Positions 25,595 through 33,291 of a stretch of 46,780 nucleotides of DNA are shown here, piece after piece (the stretch's first letter is position 1; every line of letters begins with the position of its first letter). The translations under genes were made by a program, and so were the position numbers. The stretch is from Gammaproteobacteria bacterium (lineage in GTDB: Bacteria > Pseudomonadota > Gammaproteobacteria > Pseudomonadales > Azotimanducaceae). The notes beneath the pieces are model-generated. The model was not told the origin of the DNA, searched no databases, and saw nothing but the letters and a program-made list of their open reading frames with translations. The DNA is taken from the NCBI GenBank assembly GCA_028824555.1, contig JAPPDJ010000008.1, forward strand, positions 1-46,780, written 5' to 3'.

Positions 25595-28500
25595 TCAGGC
25601 GAGGGGTTCGCGGAGGAGTTGGAGGAGCTCTTCTGCGCGCAGGCGGCCGGGGGCGTCGGCGTCCTGCAAGAGGCGGTCGGCGAGGTCTTTCTTGTGGTGG
25701 TGCAGTTCGACGATTTGGTCTTCGATGGTGCCCTTGGCGACCAGGCGGTAGATGGTTACGGGGCGGGTTTGGCCGATGCGGTGGGCGCGGTCGGAGGCTT
25801 GGTCCTCAACCGCTGGGTTCCACCAGGGGTCCATGTGGATGACGTAGTCGGCGGCGGTGAGGTTTAGACCCGTGCCACCGGCCTTGAGGGAGATCAGGAA
25901 GACATCGCCTTCCCCGGCTTGGAACGCCGCCGTGCGCTGCGCCCGCGCCTTGGCCGGTGTGCTGCCGTCGAGATACTGATAGGGGATACCGAGTTCCTGC
26001 ACCACCTCCTCGATGCGCTTCAGGTGGCGCACGAACTGCGAGAAAACGAGCACCTTGTGGCGGTTTTCGCGCAGTTCCAGCAGCACTTCTCGGAACGCCG
26101 CAAGCTTGGAACTCGCGGGGGCGCCTTGCTCGCGCACCAAGCGGGGGTCGCAGCAAGCGAGGCGCAGGCGGGTGAGGTGGGCGAGCACCTTGAGCCTTGC
26201 CGCCCCCGGTTGGTCGAGGGATTCGCCGCCGAGGTCCTCCATCGCCCGCTGCCTGAGCGCCTCGTAGAAGCTCGCCTCCTCCGCCGACATCTCGACATGC
26301 AGGGTGATTTCGGTTCGTTCGGGCAGGTCGTCGAGCACGTCCGTCTTCAGGCGGCGCAGCATGAAGGGCGCGATCAGGCGGCGCAGGCGAGCGCGCGCCT
26401 CGGCGTCGTTGTCGCGCTCGATGGGCAGGGCGAAGCTCTCGCGGTAGTGGGCGAGGGAGCCGAGCAGGCCCGGGTTGATGAAGCCGAACAGCGAGTAGAG
26501 GTCCATTAGGTTGTTCTGGATCGGCGTGCCCGTGGTGATGAGGCGGAAGCTCGCTGGGATCGCCCGAGCCGCTCGGGCGCGCTTGGTGGCGGCGTTCTTG
26601 ATCGCTTGCGCCTCGTCGAGCACCGCTGCACGCCAATCCACCTCGGCGATCCGTTCGATGTCGTTCTGCAACAGGCCGTAGGTGGTCAGCACGAGGTCGA
26701 AGGGCCCCACATCCTTGAGCCGCTCGCCGCGGCCCGCCGCATCACCCACGTATGGGATGACGTTCAAGGTGGGGGCGAATCGGCGCGCCTCGCCTTGCCA
26801 GTTGGCGACCACCGAAGTGGGGCAGACCACCAGTGCCGGGCCTTCCGGCGCAAGCTGCAGAAGCAGCGCCAGTGCCTGCACGGTCTTGCCGAGGCCCATG
26901 TCGTCGGCGAGGCAAGCGCCAGCGCCCCAGTGGCCGAGCCGTGCCAGCCAGTGGTAGCCATCGCGCTGATACGGTCGTAGCTCCGCCTGCAAGGTGCTCG
27001 GCAGTTCCGGCTCGAAGGCTTGCGCCTCGCTCATGCGCTGGCGCTGCTGGTCCCATGCGGCGTCTGCCTCCACGCTCGCGCCGTCGAGCAGGTCGTCGAA
27101 AGCGAGGGCGGTTAGCGGGTGGAAGCGCACGTTCTTGCCGGACGAGGTCGAAAGGCTGCGCAGGTCGTCGAGTTGGCGCCGGAACGAGTTGGTGAGGGCA
27201 AGGAAGCCCTGTTCGCCGAGCTTTAGGAAGCGGGAGCCCGGGCTTTCGTCGAGCAGCCGGAAGAGTTCCCTAAGACCCACCGCCTCCTCGTCGTTGATGC
27301 GAAGTTCGCCGGAGGCGGTGAACCATTGCTCGGCGGACTTGACGGTGAGGTTGAGCGACCCCGCCGTGGCTCCGGCGACGATGCGGAACGCCTCGCCGTC
27401 CGGCCACAGGCAGCGCGCGCCGGCGGCGCCGAGTTGCTCCACGAGTTCGAGGCAAGCTGCGGGTGCGTCCAGTTCCATCGTCCAGTTGCCGGACTCGCCA
27501 GCATCGATGCCGTGCAGGGATGGGCAGGCATCGATGACTCGCCGTGCGGCCTCGCGTTCCGCAGCCAGGTTGCGCCGCGCCTGCACCGTCTCGCCGTCCT
27601 CCACCGCGAACACCGTGCTGCCGCCAGTGCCCGGTGCCAAGTACACGTCTGAGCCCGGCACCGGCGCGACCAGCATGTCGGCGATGAGGCCCGAGCCATT
27701 CGGCACCAGTCGAAGCCACGGCTCGGGGTCGGCGGGCACTTCCCGCGCCGCCACGGCCTCGTCGCCGGCGCTTTGGACGCGCACCTCGGCCGCCAAGGCC
27801 GCAATGGCCGTGAGGAAGCGTGAGCGGACGGCAGCAGGTAGCTCCAAGCCCCCTTCGGGGACGATGTCGCAGAGCTTGCGCTGGCTGTCGGTGAACCTCG
27901 TCACCTCGATGCGGGTGTCACTCGGCACCGATCCAGTGAACCGGTTGGTGGGCCCCGGGTGCGGGTTCATGCGCAGGATCGCGCCCCCCTCGCCAGCCTC
28001 TTCGACGATCAGTTCCGGTTCGCGCTCGACGACCTGCACGGCCTTGCCGTCGGATTCGACATGGGGATGACCCACGAGGGCGTGCACGGCTGCCCAAGCG
28101 GCGTCTTCAATACCGCCCTGCAAGTTCCCGAGGGCTGCGATCGCGGTGCGGTCCTGTTCGGACAGGAAGTCCATCCCGCGGGCCTGGACCGCCAGCCGGT
28201 AGCGATCCACCAGCCGACCCTTGGTCCACTTGCCGCCCCTGGTTGCCTTCTGCTCGCGGCAACTCAGTATCGGTACGTCCTCATGCTCGTACCAGACGCT
28301 GGGCCTTGAATGGGGGGCGGAAGGCATGTGGCTCGTTTGGACTTCCCACACCAGCCGTCGCTGCCCGGCATTGGCGCGAGGCCCGGTCTTGGAAGACCTC
28401 GACTTTGCGGCCATTTCCTCGAGCGCCGCGAGGGAGTGATGCCATGCTGGCAGGGGCCTTGCCGCGTCCGCGAGCGTTATCGTTCCGAGCGCGTGGTGGA

Positions 28501-29761
28501 GGTGCTGCGCGGAGGCCTCGTGGTTATCTTCGGATACTCCGGAGCGCGCCAGCATTTCGCGCGCTTCTGCCTCGATCCAGCGATGGCCGTGTCGCCGCCC
28601 GACTTCGAGCAGGAGCTCTGTCTCCGCCTGCCAATCCAGGGGGAGGACGTACGCATCGCCAGCAAGAGCCTGAGCCTGCCACAGCGAGCTCAGGCACTTG
28701 CCCATGAGGCCCATGGCGGTGTGGCCGAACCAGTCGACGCTGCGGTGAACGGCTTGCAGGCGTTGTTCCGCCGCCAACCCCAGCAGCCGGTGCAAGTCGG
28801 GGTCGCGGGCGAGCTTTTGGCCGGTCCGGAGCACGCGCTCCAGCTCGCCTTGGGGCGCGAGGTCGTGGCTGCGTACCCATGCGACGAGCGCAAGTGAAAT
28901 GGCGCGGTGGGGCGGATAGACGTTTCTCTTGCGGGTGCCGGCGCGCTCGGCGGCAAGAGCCGTCTCGATGTACTTGGTGGCTGCCTCGTCGTCGCCGCGC
29001 AACATGGCGACCAAGGCTTGGGTGCTAGCGTGCGCCGTGGTCCAGAACTTCTGACCCAAAGCATCGCTCGGCGGCTTGTCGAAGAGAGCCAGCGCTTGAT
29101 CGAACTGCCCGCGCAGAACGTGGAGGAATGCCGCCTCGTCGATGTGGTCCGTCGGCTCGGCGGCGTGGTCGCGCCAGGCTTGCAGCGCCAAGTCTGGGTC
29201 GATGCCGATCTCGATGCTGGTGGCCAGGAGTGCCTCGACGCCAGCCGCGCGGTAACGCTCCGGGAAGGTGGGCAGCAATTCGATTCCGCCCGGATAGGCG
29301 AGAAAGCGAAACTGGTGCGCTCTCGTGGCAAGCTCGTCCGCTTGATCGAACTCGCCCGCCACCAGCAGATTGCGCAGACGTCGCTCGATCCCGATGTCGT
29401 AGCCCAGCGGACCGGTGTGGTTTTTCGTGAAGGGATGCGCGAGGAATCGGGCGAGATTGCCGGATTCCTTAGCGCCCAGGGTTGCGGGGATGCATGCAGA
29501 CAGGTCGATCAACGCCCGGGTCTTGCCCTTGCGCTGCGCCAGCCCTTGAGCGATCAGTTCGCCCTTCGCCTGCCGGAAGTTGGCGAGGTTGAATCGGGGG
29601 CTCGGTTCGTGGTTCGCAAAGGCGGTGCGCGCAACATTCCACGCTTGCTCCGAACCCATCGTTTCCGGGTAGGCGATGGCGAGCACTTGGAGGAAGAGCT
29701 CGGCTGCCGGCGAAATGGTGCGTTGTTCCTGCGTTACATCGGGAAATAGAGCTTGTGTCAC
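25595..29761 (-). CDS. Large SNF2-family DNA-dependent ATPase (DEAD/DEAH helicase-like)
   Basis: A 1388-aa Swi2/Snf2-type translocase. The ATPase core fills the C-terminal third: LRPYQRDGYHWLARL near residue 927, Walker A DDMGLGKT near 957, DEAQ box VLDEAQAIKN near 1048, STGTP-like ITTGTPIQNN, the helicase C domain from about 1235 (KVLVFSQF) and DRAHRIGQTRPV near 1325. The N-terminal 900 residues contain a winged-helix-like start (VTQALFPDVTQEQRTISPAAELFLQ), then helical TPR-like repeats, and a beta-rich region before the core. It lacks RapA's own N-terminal motifs, so the name HepA/RapA is not used. The GTG at 29761 lies 29 bases after the upstream stop; the alternative at 29851 would overlap that gene. 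It is co-directional and probably co-transcribed with the RidA fusion. Confidence 0.9.
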   Translation of the reverse strand: MTQALFPDVTQEQRTISPAAELFLQVLAIAYPETMGSEQAWNVARTAFANHEPSPRFNLANFRQAKGELIAQGLAQRKGKTRALIDLSACIPATLGAKESGNLARFLAHPFTKNHTGPLGYDIGIERRLRNLLVAGEFDQADELATRAHQFRFLAYPGGIELLPTFPERYRAAGVEALLATSIEIGIDPDLALQAWRDHAAEPTDHIDEAAFLHVLRGQFDQALALFDKPPSDALGQKFWTTAHASTQALVAMLRGDDEAATKYIETALAAERAGTRKRNVYPPHRAISLALVAWVRSHDLAPQGELERVLRTGQKLARDPDLHRLLGLAAEQRLQAVHRSVDWFGHTAMGLMGKCLSSLWQAQALAGDAYVLPLDWQAETELLLEVGRRHGHRWIEAEAREMLARSGVSEDNHEASAQHLHHALGTITLADAARPLPAWHHSLAALEEMAAKSRSSKTGPRANAGQRRLVWEVQTSHMPSAPHSRPSVWYEHEDVPILSCREQKATRGGKWTKGRLVDRYRLAVQARGMDFLSEQDRTAIAALGNLQGGIEDAAWAAVHALVGHPHVESDGKAVQVVEREPELIVEEAGEGGAILRMNPHPGPTNRFTGSVPSDTRIEVTRFTDSQRKLCDIVPEGGLELPAAVRSRFLTAIAALAAEVRVQSAGDEAVAAREVPADPEPWLRLVPNGSGLIADMLVAPVPGSDVYLAPGTGGSTVFAVEDGETVQARRNLAAEREAARRVIDACPSLHGIDAGESGNWTMELDAPAACLELVEQLGAAGARCLWPDGEAFRIVAGATAGSLNLTVKSAEQWFTASGELRINDEEAVGLRELFRLLDESPGSRFLKLGEQGFLALTNSFRRQLDDLRSLSTSSGKNVRFHPLTALAFDDLLDGASVEADAAWDQQRQRMSEAQAFEPELPSTLQAELRPYQRDGYHWLARLGHWGAGACLADDMGLGKTVQALALLLQLAPEGPALVVCPTSVVANWQGEARRFAPTLNVIPYVGDAAGRGERLKDVGPFDLVLTTYGLLQNDIERIAEVDWRAAVLDEAQAIKNAATKRARAARAIPASFRLITTGTPIQNNLMDLYSLFGFINPGLLGSLAHYRESFALPIERDNDAEARARLRRLIAPFMLRRLKTDVLDDLPERTEITLHVEMSAEEASFYEALRQRAMEDLGGESLDQPGAARLKVLAHLTRLRLACCDPRLVREQGAPASSKLAAFREVLLELRENRHKVLVFSQFVRHLKRIEEVVQELGIPYQYLDGSTPAKARAQRTAAFQAGEGDVFLISLKAGGTGLNLTAADYVIHMDPWWNPAVEDQASDRAHRIGQTRPVTIYRLVAKGTIEDQIVELHHHKKDLADRLLQDADAPGRLRAEELLQLLREPLA

Positions 29762-29790
29762 TGTCTTCCTGTTGTTGGGCTGGGACTTGG

Positions 29791-31551
29791 CTATGGCCCC
29801 GCCCGAAGCGGAGTGCGAGTGTGTCCCGGCGGCTCGAACGCGCCGCGCCACGCGCCCCGGCGCTGGCGTTGCGCTTCCTTCTCCGCATCGCTCAGGAGCC
29901 AGGCGGCGTCACCTTCGCCCATGGCGTAGCCGGCGACCACCATGAGATAGGCGAGGTTCGCTTCGGTGAAGAGATCCTCGTCGGTCTCGGGCAGGGCCAT
30001 ACCCTCTTCAATCACGGTGCAAAGGCCCAAGTTGGGGTAGGCGACAAGGCAAAAGACGGGCTTGTCGCGCACCAGCGATTGCAAATGGATGGTCGCTTCT
30101 TGTCCGCACGGATAGACGACACCGTCGGCATCCATGCAGGTTTGATCGGGACGCAGTGCCTCGATGCCGGCCAGCACGACTACCTCGTCGCCTTCGAGGA
30201 TCAGCGTTTCACCGTCGATGGCGTTGGCGCGAGCGGGCCCCAACGGCACCCACTCGTCGCGGCCCATCGCCTCGAACAACTCGCTATTGGTAACGAGCAC
30301 GCCGACAGCCGCCACGACAGCCGCCAAAGCCGTCCGCGCCAGACCCACGCGCAGCCGTTTGCCGTGCAGTCGCTCGTGAATCTGCTTGAGCGGCGGCAGC
30401 ACCCGCAATACGCCGTAGGCCATGATGGCGAGCGTTGCGATGGCGTACGCCGTGAGCTCCGGCTTCGTATCAACCGAGGCGGCCATGCCTTGCAGGAGCG
30501 TGGCCGTGAATATGAGGCCAATGCTGCTGCCGAAGAACAGGCTCCAGTTCCAAAGCAGCACCGAAAAGCCCGACAGCGGGGCGAAGTAGCGCAAGTTGTC
30601 GGCGGCGAAGACATCGAGCACCGGCGGATCGAGGCGAAAGATGTCGCGCGCCATGGCGGCGGTCAGGTCGTCGTCGGCGAGCGCCGCAAGGAGCATCTTT
30701 AGCCGGCTGGCCGTCAGCCAGAACAGGAACATGGCGAACGCAAGGCAGGCTATGGGCAATACCGAAAGCGGGATGTCGAACTCGCCAACGGGCAACGTGC
30801 CTTCGCCAGCACCGATCAGATTCACGAGCGCGGCGAGGAAGATGGTCACGACCGTGCCCGCGAGCGAAATCCAGAAGAGGTTCGAGAGGGACTCGATGGA
30901 GCGAACCAATGCTTCGGCAGGAATCGACAAGGGACTGATTCCGGCGTAGTCGGTCAGGCGCAGTCCTGGATCGGGCGTGTCTCCATCTCGAAGGGCTGTG
31001 GCTCGTGGTGCGGTGCGGGCCGGCACCGGTTCGCTAGGCGACGGCGCCGTCGACATTTCGTTGACCGGAAGCAGGGCCGCCTCGGCTTCCACTTCCACCG
31101 GTGCCCCGAAAGGCAGTTCCGCGACGCCAATGGCGGAACGCGAGTGTCGACCCCTTTCGCCGAACACCTCGAGCAAGAGCTCGGAGAAGCCGTTGATCAC
31201 GCCAGGCAAGGCGTTGAAGCCCGGTGCCGCATTGACCATCCCGAATGCCTTGCGCCACTCCACCCGGTCTAGGTCCACGCCGGCGGCTTGCAGGCTCGCC
31301 AACATGCCGAGCGCCACCTGCCGCGCCGCTTGGTAGGCCTCGTCGGCATCCACCTCGGCGCCGACTTTCCCGAGCGGCTTCGCCAACTTGCCGTCGGCAT
31401 CGAAGGGCAGGTGGCCGGCGATGGTGATGCGCCTTCCGGACACATGCACGGTGTCGAACTTCTGCCCCGGAATGCGCATCGCCGGCGGCAGCTCAAGGCC
31501 CAGTTCAGCCAAGCGTTCGAGAGCGGAAATGGCTGTAGCCTCCGACCACAC
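29791..31551 (-). CDS. Fusion of RidA-like domain, five membrane helices and SNase-like domain
   Basis: A 586-aa fusion in one uninterrupted frame. Residues 1-165 are a RidA/YjgF-type domain: GKVGAEVDADEAYQAARQ, then GMVNAAPGF and GRHSRSAIGVAELP (134-147). A Pro/Ala linker (165-205) leads to hydrophobic helices near 226-246, 262-280, 326-354, 368-385 and 403-420. Residues 441-575 resemble staphylococcal-nuclease-like domains: DGETLILEGDEVVVLAG, then DQTC, YPCGQEA, and a final AEKEAQRQRRGAWRGAFEPPG. The catalytic positions look lost: the RLLLVDTPE-type segment reads VVLAGIEALRP (Asp to Glu464, no Glu after it) and the later Arg is absent (YPNLGLC). The GTG at 31551 matches the RidA N-terminus but has no good ribosome site; the frame remains open to 31953 inside the divergent PhyH gene. 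The SNF2 ATPase follows at 29 bases. Confidence 0.83.
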   Translation of the reverse strand: MWSEATAISALERLAELGLELPPAMRIPGQKFDTVHVSGRRITIAGHLPFDADGKLAKPLGKVGAEVDADEAYQAARQVALGMLASLQAAGVDLDRVEWRKAFGMVNAAPGFNALPGVINGFSELLLEVFGERGRHSRSAIGVAELPFGAPVEVEAEAALLPVNEMSTAPSPSEPVPARTAPRATALRDGDTPDPGLRLTDYAGISPLSIPAEALVRSIESLSNLFWISLAGTVVTIFLAALVNLIGAGEGTLPVGEFDIPLSVLPIACLAFAMFLFWLTASRLKMLLAALADDDLTAAMARDIFRLDPPVLDVFAADNLRYFAPLSGFSVLLWNWSLFFGSSIGLIFTATLLQGMAASVDTKPELTAYAIATLAIMAYGVLRVLPPLKQIHERLHGKRLRVGLARTALAAVVAAVGVLVTNSELFEAMGRDEWVPLGPARANAIDGETLILEGDEVVVLAGIEALRPDQTCMDADGVVYPCGQEATIHLQSLVRDKPVFCLVAYPNLGLCTVIEEGMALPETDEDLFTEANLAYLMVVAGYAMGEGDAAWLLSDAEKEAQRQRRGAWRGAFEPPGHTRTPLRAGP

Positions 31552-31735
31552 GGCGACGCGACAAGCATACGGCGATTGGCGGGGGTTGGCACGATCCGAT
31601 GCACGTGGGGTAAGTTCAGGAAGCCGGCGAGCGAGAGCTGTTGAGCCTGCACGAGGGCAACCTAGGCAACCTAGTACGCTATAGCCTTCGCTTGCCGACT
31701 CGGCAAGTGGAAGCAGGTGTGGGGTCGATAGGACG
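31552..31735. promoter_or_regulatory. Divergent promoter region, RidA fusion / PhyH, with a 17-base palindrome
   Basis: CTTGCCGACTCGGCAAG at 31691-31707 is a perfect palindrome about an odd central base, about 28 bases before the PhyH start. A GGCAACCTA direct repeat occurs near 31658-31675. The palindrome could be an operator for the PhyH gene or both genes. It also resembles the palindrome inside the family-C repeat (CTTCGCCGA-G-TCGGCGAAG), so it may be repeat-derived. Confidence 0.4.
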
Positions 31736-32920
31736 GTGGCAGAGGCGATGGACATGCAAGAGGACGTGACTTCCTCAACCTCCGGCGACTTGCCCAAGGT
31801 CGCGGAGGCGGACACGGTGGTGGCGCGGCTGCGGGCCGAGAACGCGCAGTTGCGGGCAGAACTGGCGCGGGCGAAGGGGGATGGAGCGGGGCTCGGCGTC
31901 GATGGCGCGGCCACCGGGGACGGATCGTGGCAAGAGGCGATGCGGCTTGGCATTGCCTATGCGGACAATCGCTCGTCCACCAGTGCCGCGTCTGCCGGCC
32001 ATTTGCTGTCGCAGCTCTCCGGGCTCTCCAAGGAGCGCATGAAGGCCGGGCGCATCGCCAACAGCAGCGATTTCGACTATCTGCCTCGCCCGAGTGCCGA
32101 CGAGGCGCAACTCGAAGCCGACTTCGTGCGCTGGGGCTATTGCCTGGTGGCAGACGCCATGTCGCCGAGCCAGGTGCGGGCGCAGGTGGAGCGCTTGGTT
32201 GCGCAAGCCGAAGCCGAGAGGCAGCGAGATTCCGCAATCATGACGAGCCGAAACGAAGAGGCCCAGCTCGTCAACAACCTCGTGCTCAAGGGGCAGGTGT
32301 TCCGAGACGCCGTGGAATTCAAGGAGTCCGCCGCCCAGCGTGGGCCGCTGGTGGACAGGCTCCTCACCAAGGTGATGGGCGAGGGATTCGGCCTCGGCTG
32401 CGCCCACGGCTCCATCGTCCACGAGGGCGGCGGCTTGCAGGAGCTGCACATCGACCAGGGCGGCATGCCGATGCCCTACCCGCCGTTCCCGTTCGGCTCC
32501 CTCATCATCTGGGTCTATACCGAGTTCAACCTCGCGAACGGCGCAACCTACGTTGTGCCGGGGTCTCACCGCAGTGCCGGTGGTGCGACGCTGTTTCGCG
32601 ACGGTGCGGATCTGGTGCAACTCGTGGACGGCGAACCAGGCCTCGTGGCCATCTGCGCGCCCGCCGGTACCTGCATCCTCACCGATACCCGCGTGCTCCA
32701 CTGCGGCGGCCGCCGCACCGCCCCCGGCACCCGCTACGCCATGCGCTGCCACTACAACCGCCATTTCATCCGCGCCCTGCACGAACAGTCCAAGGCAAAC
32801 CTGCACGTGCCCACGGAGACGTGGGAGCGCCTCTCGCCGCGCTTGAAACAGATGATGGGCATCACCGTGAACGACCAGTCGCCGACCGGGGAACTGTCTG
32901 GGGCCCATCGGACGGGATAG
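31736..32920 (+). CDS. Phytanoyl-CoA dioxygenase (PhyH) family protein with N-terminal coiled coil
   Basis: A 394-aa Fe(II)/2-oxoglutarate oxygenase. The iron ligands are His238 and Asp240 in ELHIDQGG and the distal His322 in VLHCGG. Arg333 in GTRYAMRCHY is the 2-oxoglutarate ligand. YVVPGSHRSAGG (272-283) is the typical loop. Residues about 22-47 (VVARLRAENAQLRAELARAK) form a short leucine-heptad coiled coil before the core, which the other PhyH proteins lack. Possible starts are GTG 31736, ATG 31748 and ATG 31754, none clearly favoured by ribosome site. Divergent from the RidA fusion gene. The substrate is unknown. Confidence 0.9.
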   Translation: MAEAMDMQEDVTSSTSGDLPKVAEADTVVARLRAENAQLRAELARAKGDGAGLGVDGAATGDGSWQEAMRLGIAYADNRSSTSAASAGHLLSQLSGLSKERMKAGRIANSSDFDYLPRPSADEAQLEADFVRWGYCLVADAMSPSQVRAQVERLVAQAEAERQRDSAIMTSRNEEAQLVNNLVLKGQVFRDAVEFKESAAQRGPLVDRLLTKVMGEGFGLGCAHGSIVHEGGGLQELHIDQGGMPMPYPPFPFGSLIIWVYTEFNLANGATYVVPGSHRSAGGATLFRDGADLVQLVDGEPGLVAICAPAGTCILTDTRVLHCGGRRTAPGTRYAMRCHYNRHFIRALHEQSKANLHVPTETWERLSPRLKQMMGITVNDQSPTGELSGAHRTG

Positions 32921-33055
32921 GAGGCTGTCCGATTTTGGCGTGGGCCTTGGTTTGTTGGTGGCGTTGTTCGGGGCTGGCGCTTTGTTGGCGTTGTCTGGGA
33001 CGCGGGGTGCGGTGGCTCTGACCGGCTCCGCTGCATGCGCGCCGTCGGCACGCTT

Positions 33056-33089
33056 AGAGGGCGGGACGCCCTCCCCCCAGACAGGCCCT
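33056..33089. repeat. Family-B palindrome GAGGGCGGGACGCCCTC
   Basis: A near-perfect palindrome followed by a CCAGACAGGCCC tail. About 18 bases upstream lies a CGCGCCGTCGGCACGC segment matching the one upstream of the copy near 23225, so the repeat unit extends beyond the palindrome. Confidence 0.7.
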
Positions 33090-33141
33090 CGCATGCAGGG
33101 GCTGTTCTATTGGTGGCGGTGCGTGTTGGGGGGAACGCGGT

Positions 33142-33252
33142 TAGCGCCACAAGAACCGTTGCCTTCGGACAACGCTTCTTGCCCCAGCCCAAGCCGCCCT
33201 ATCGCCCTGTCGGCATTCGGCCGGCTTGCGCCGTCCGAAGTCCGACAGGCTG
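33142..33252. repeat. About 110-base dispersed repeat (family C), copy 2
   Basis: Shares TAGCGCCACAAGAACCG and TTCGGACAACGCTTCTTG with 21268-21371 and ends with the same CAGGCTG. The central part differs: CATTCGGCCGGCTTGCGCC in place of the palindrome CTTCGCCGAGTCGGCGAAG. Confidence 0.8.
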
Positions 33253-33291
33253 TTAGGCTAGTCGTCATACAAGAGGCGATGAGGGGCCTTC

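Larger units (their letters stand above)
32921..33291. other. Repeat-rich intergenic region before the esterase gene
   Basis: About 370 bases without a credible gene. A GAGGGCGGGACGCCCTCC palindrome (33057-33074) is followed by the second family-C repeat (33142-33252). The first part, 32921-33040, is G/T-rich and featureless. The promoter of the esterase gene must lie in the last 40 bases or within the repeat. Confidence 0.6.

Noticed and set aside
31552-31953. N-terminal extension of the RidA fusion frame
   Set aside because: It overlaps the divergent PhyH gene, is low in protein-like features, and RidA similarity starts at the GTG at 31551.
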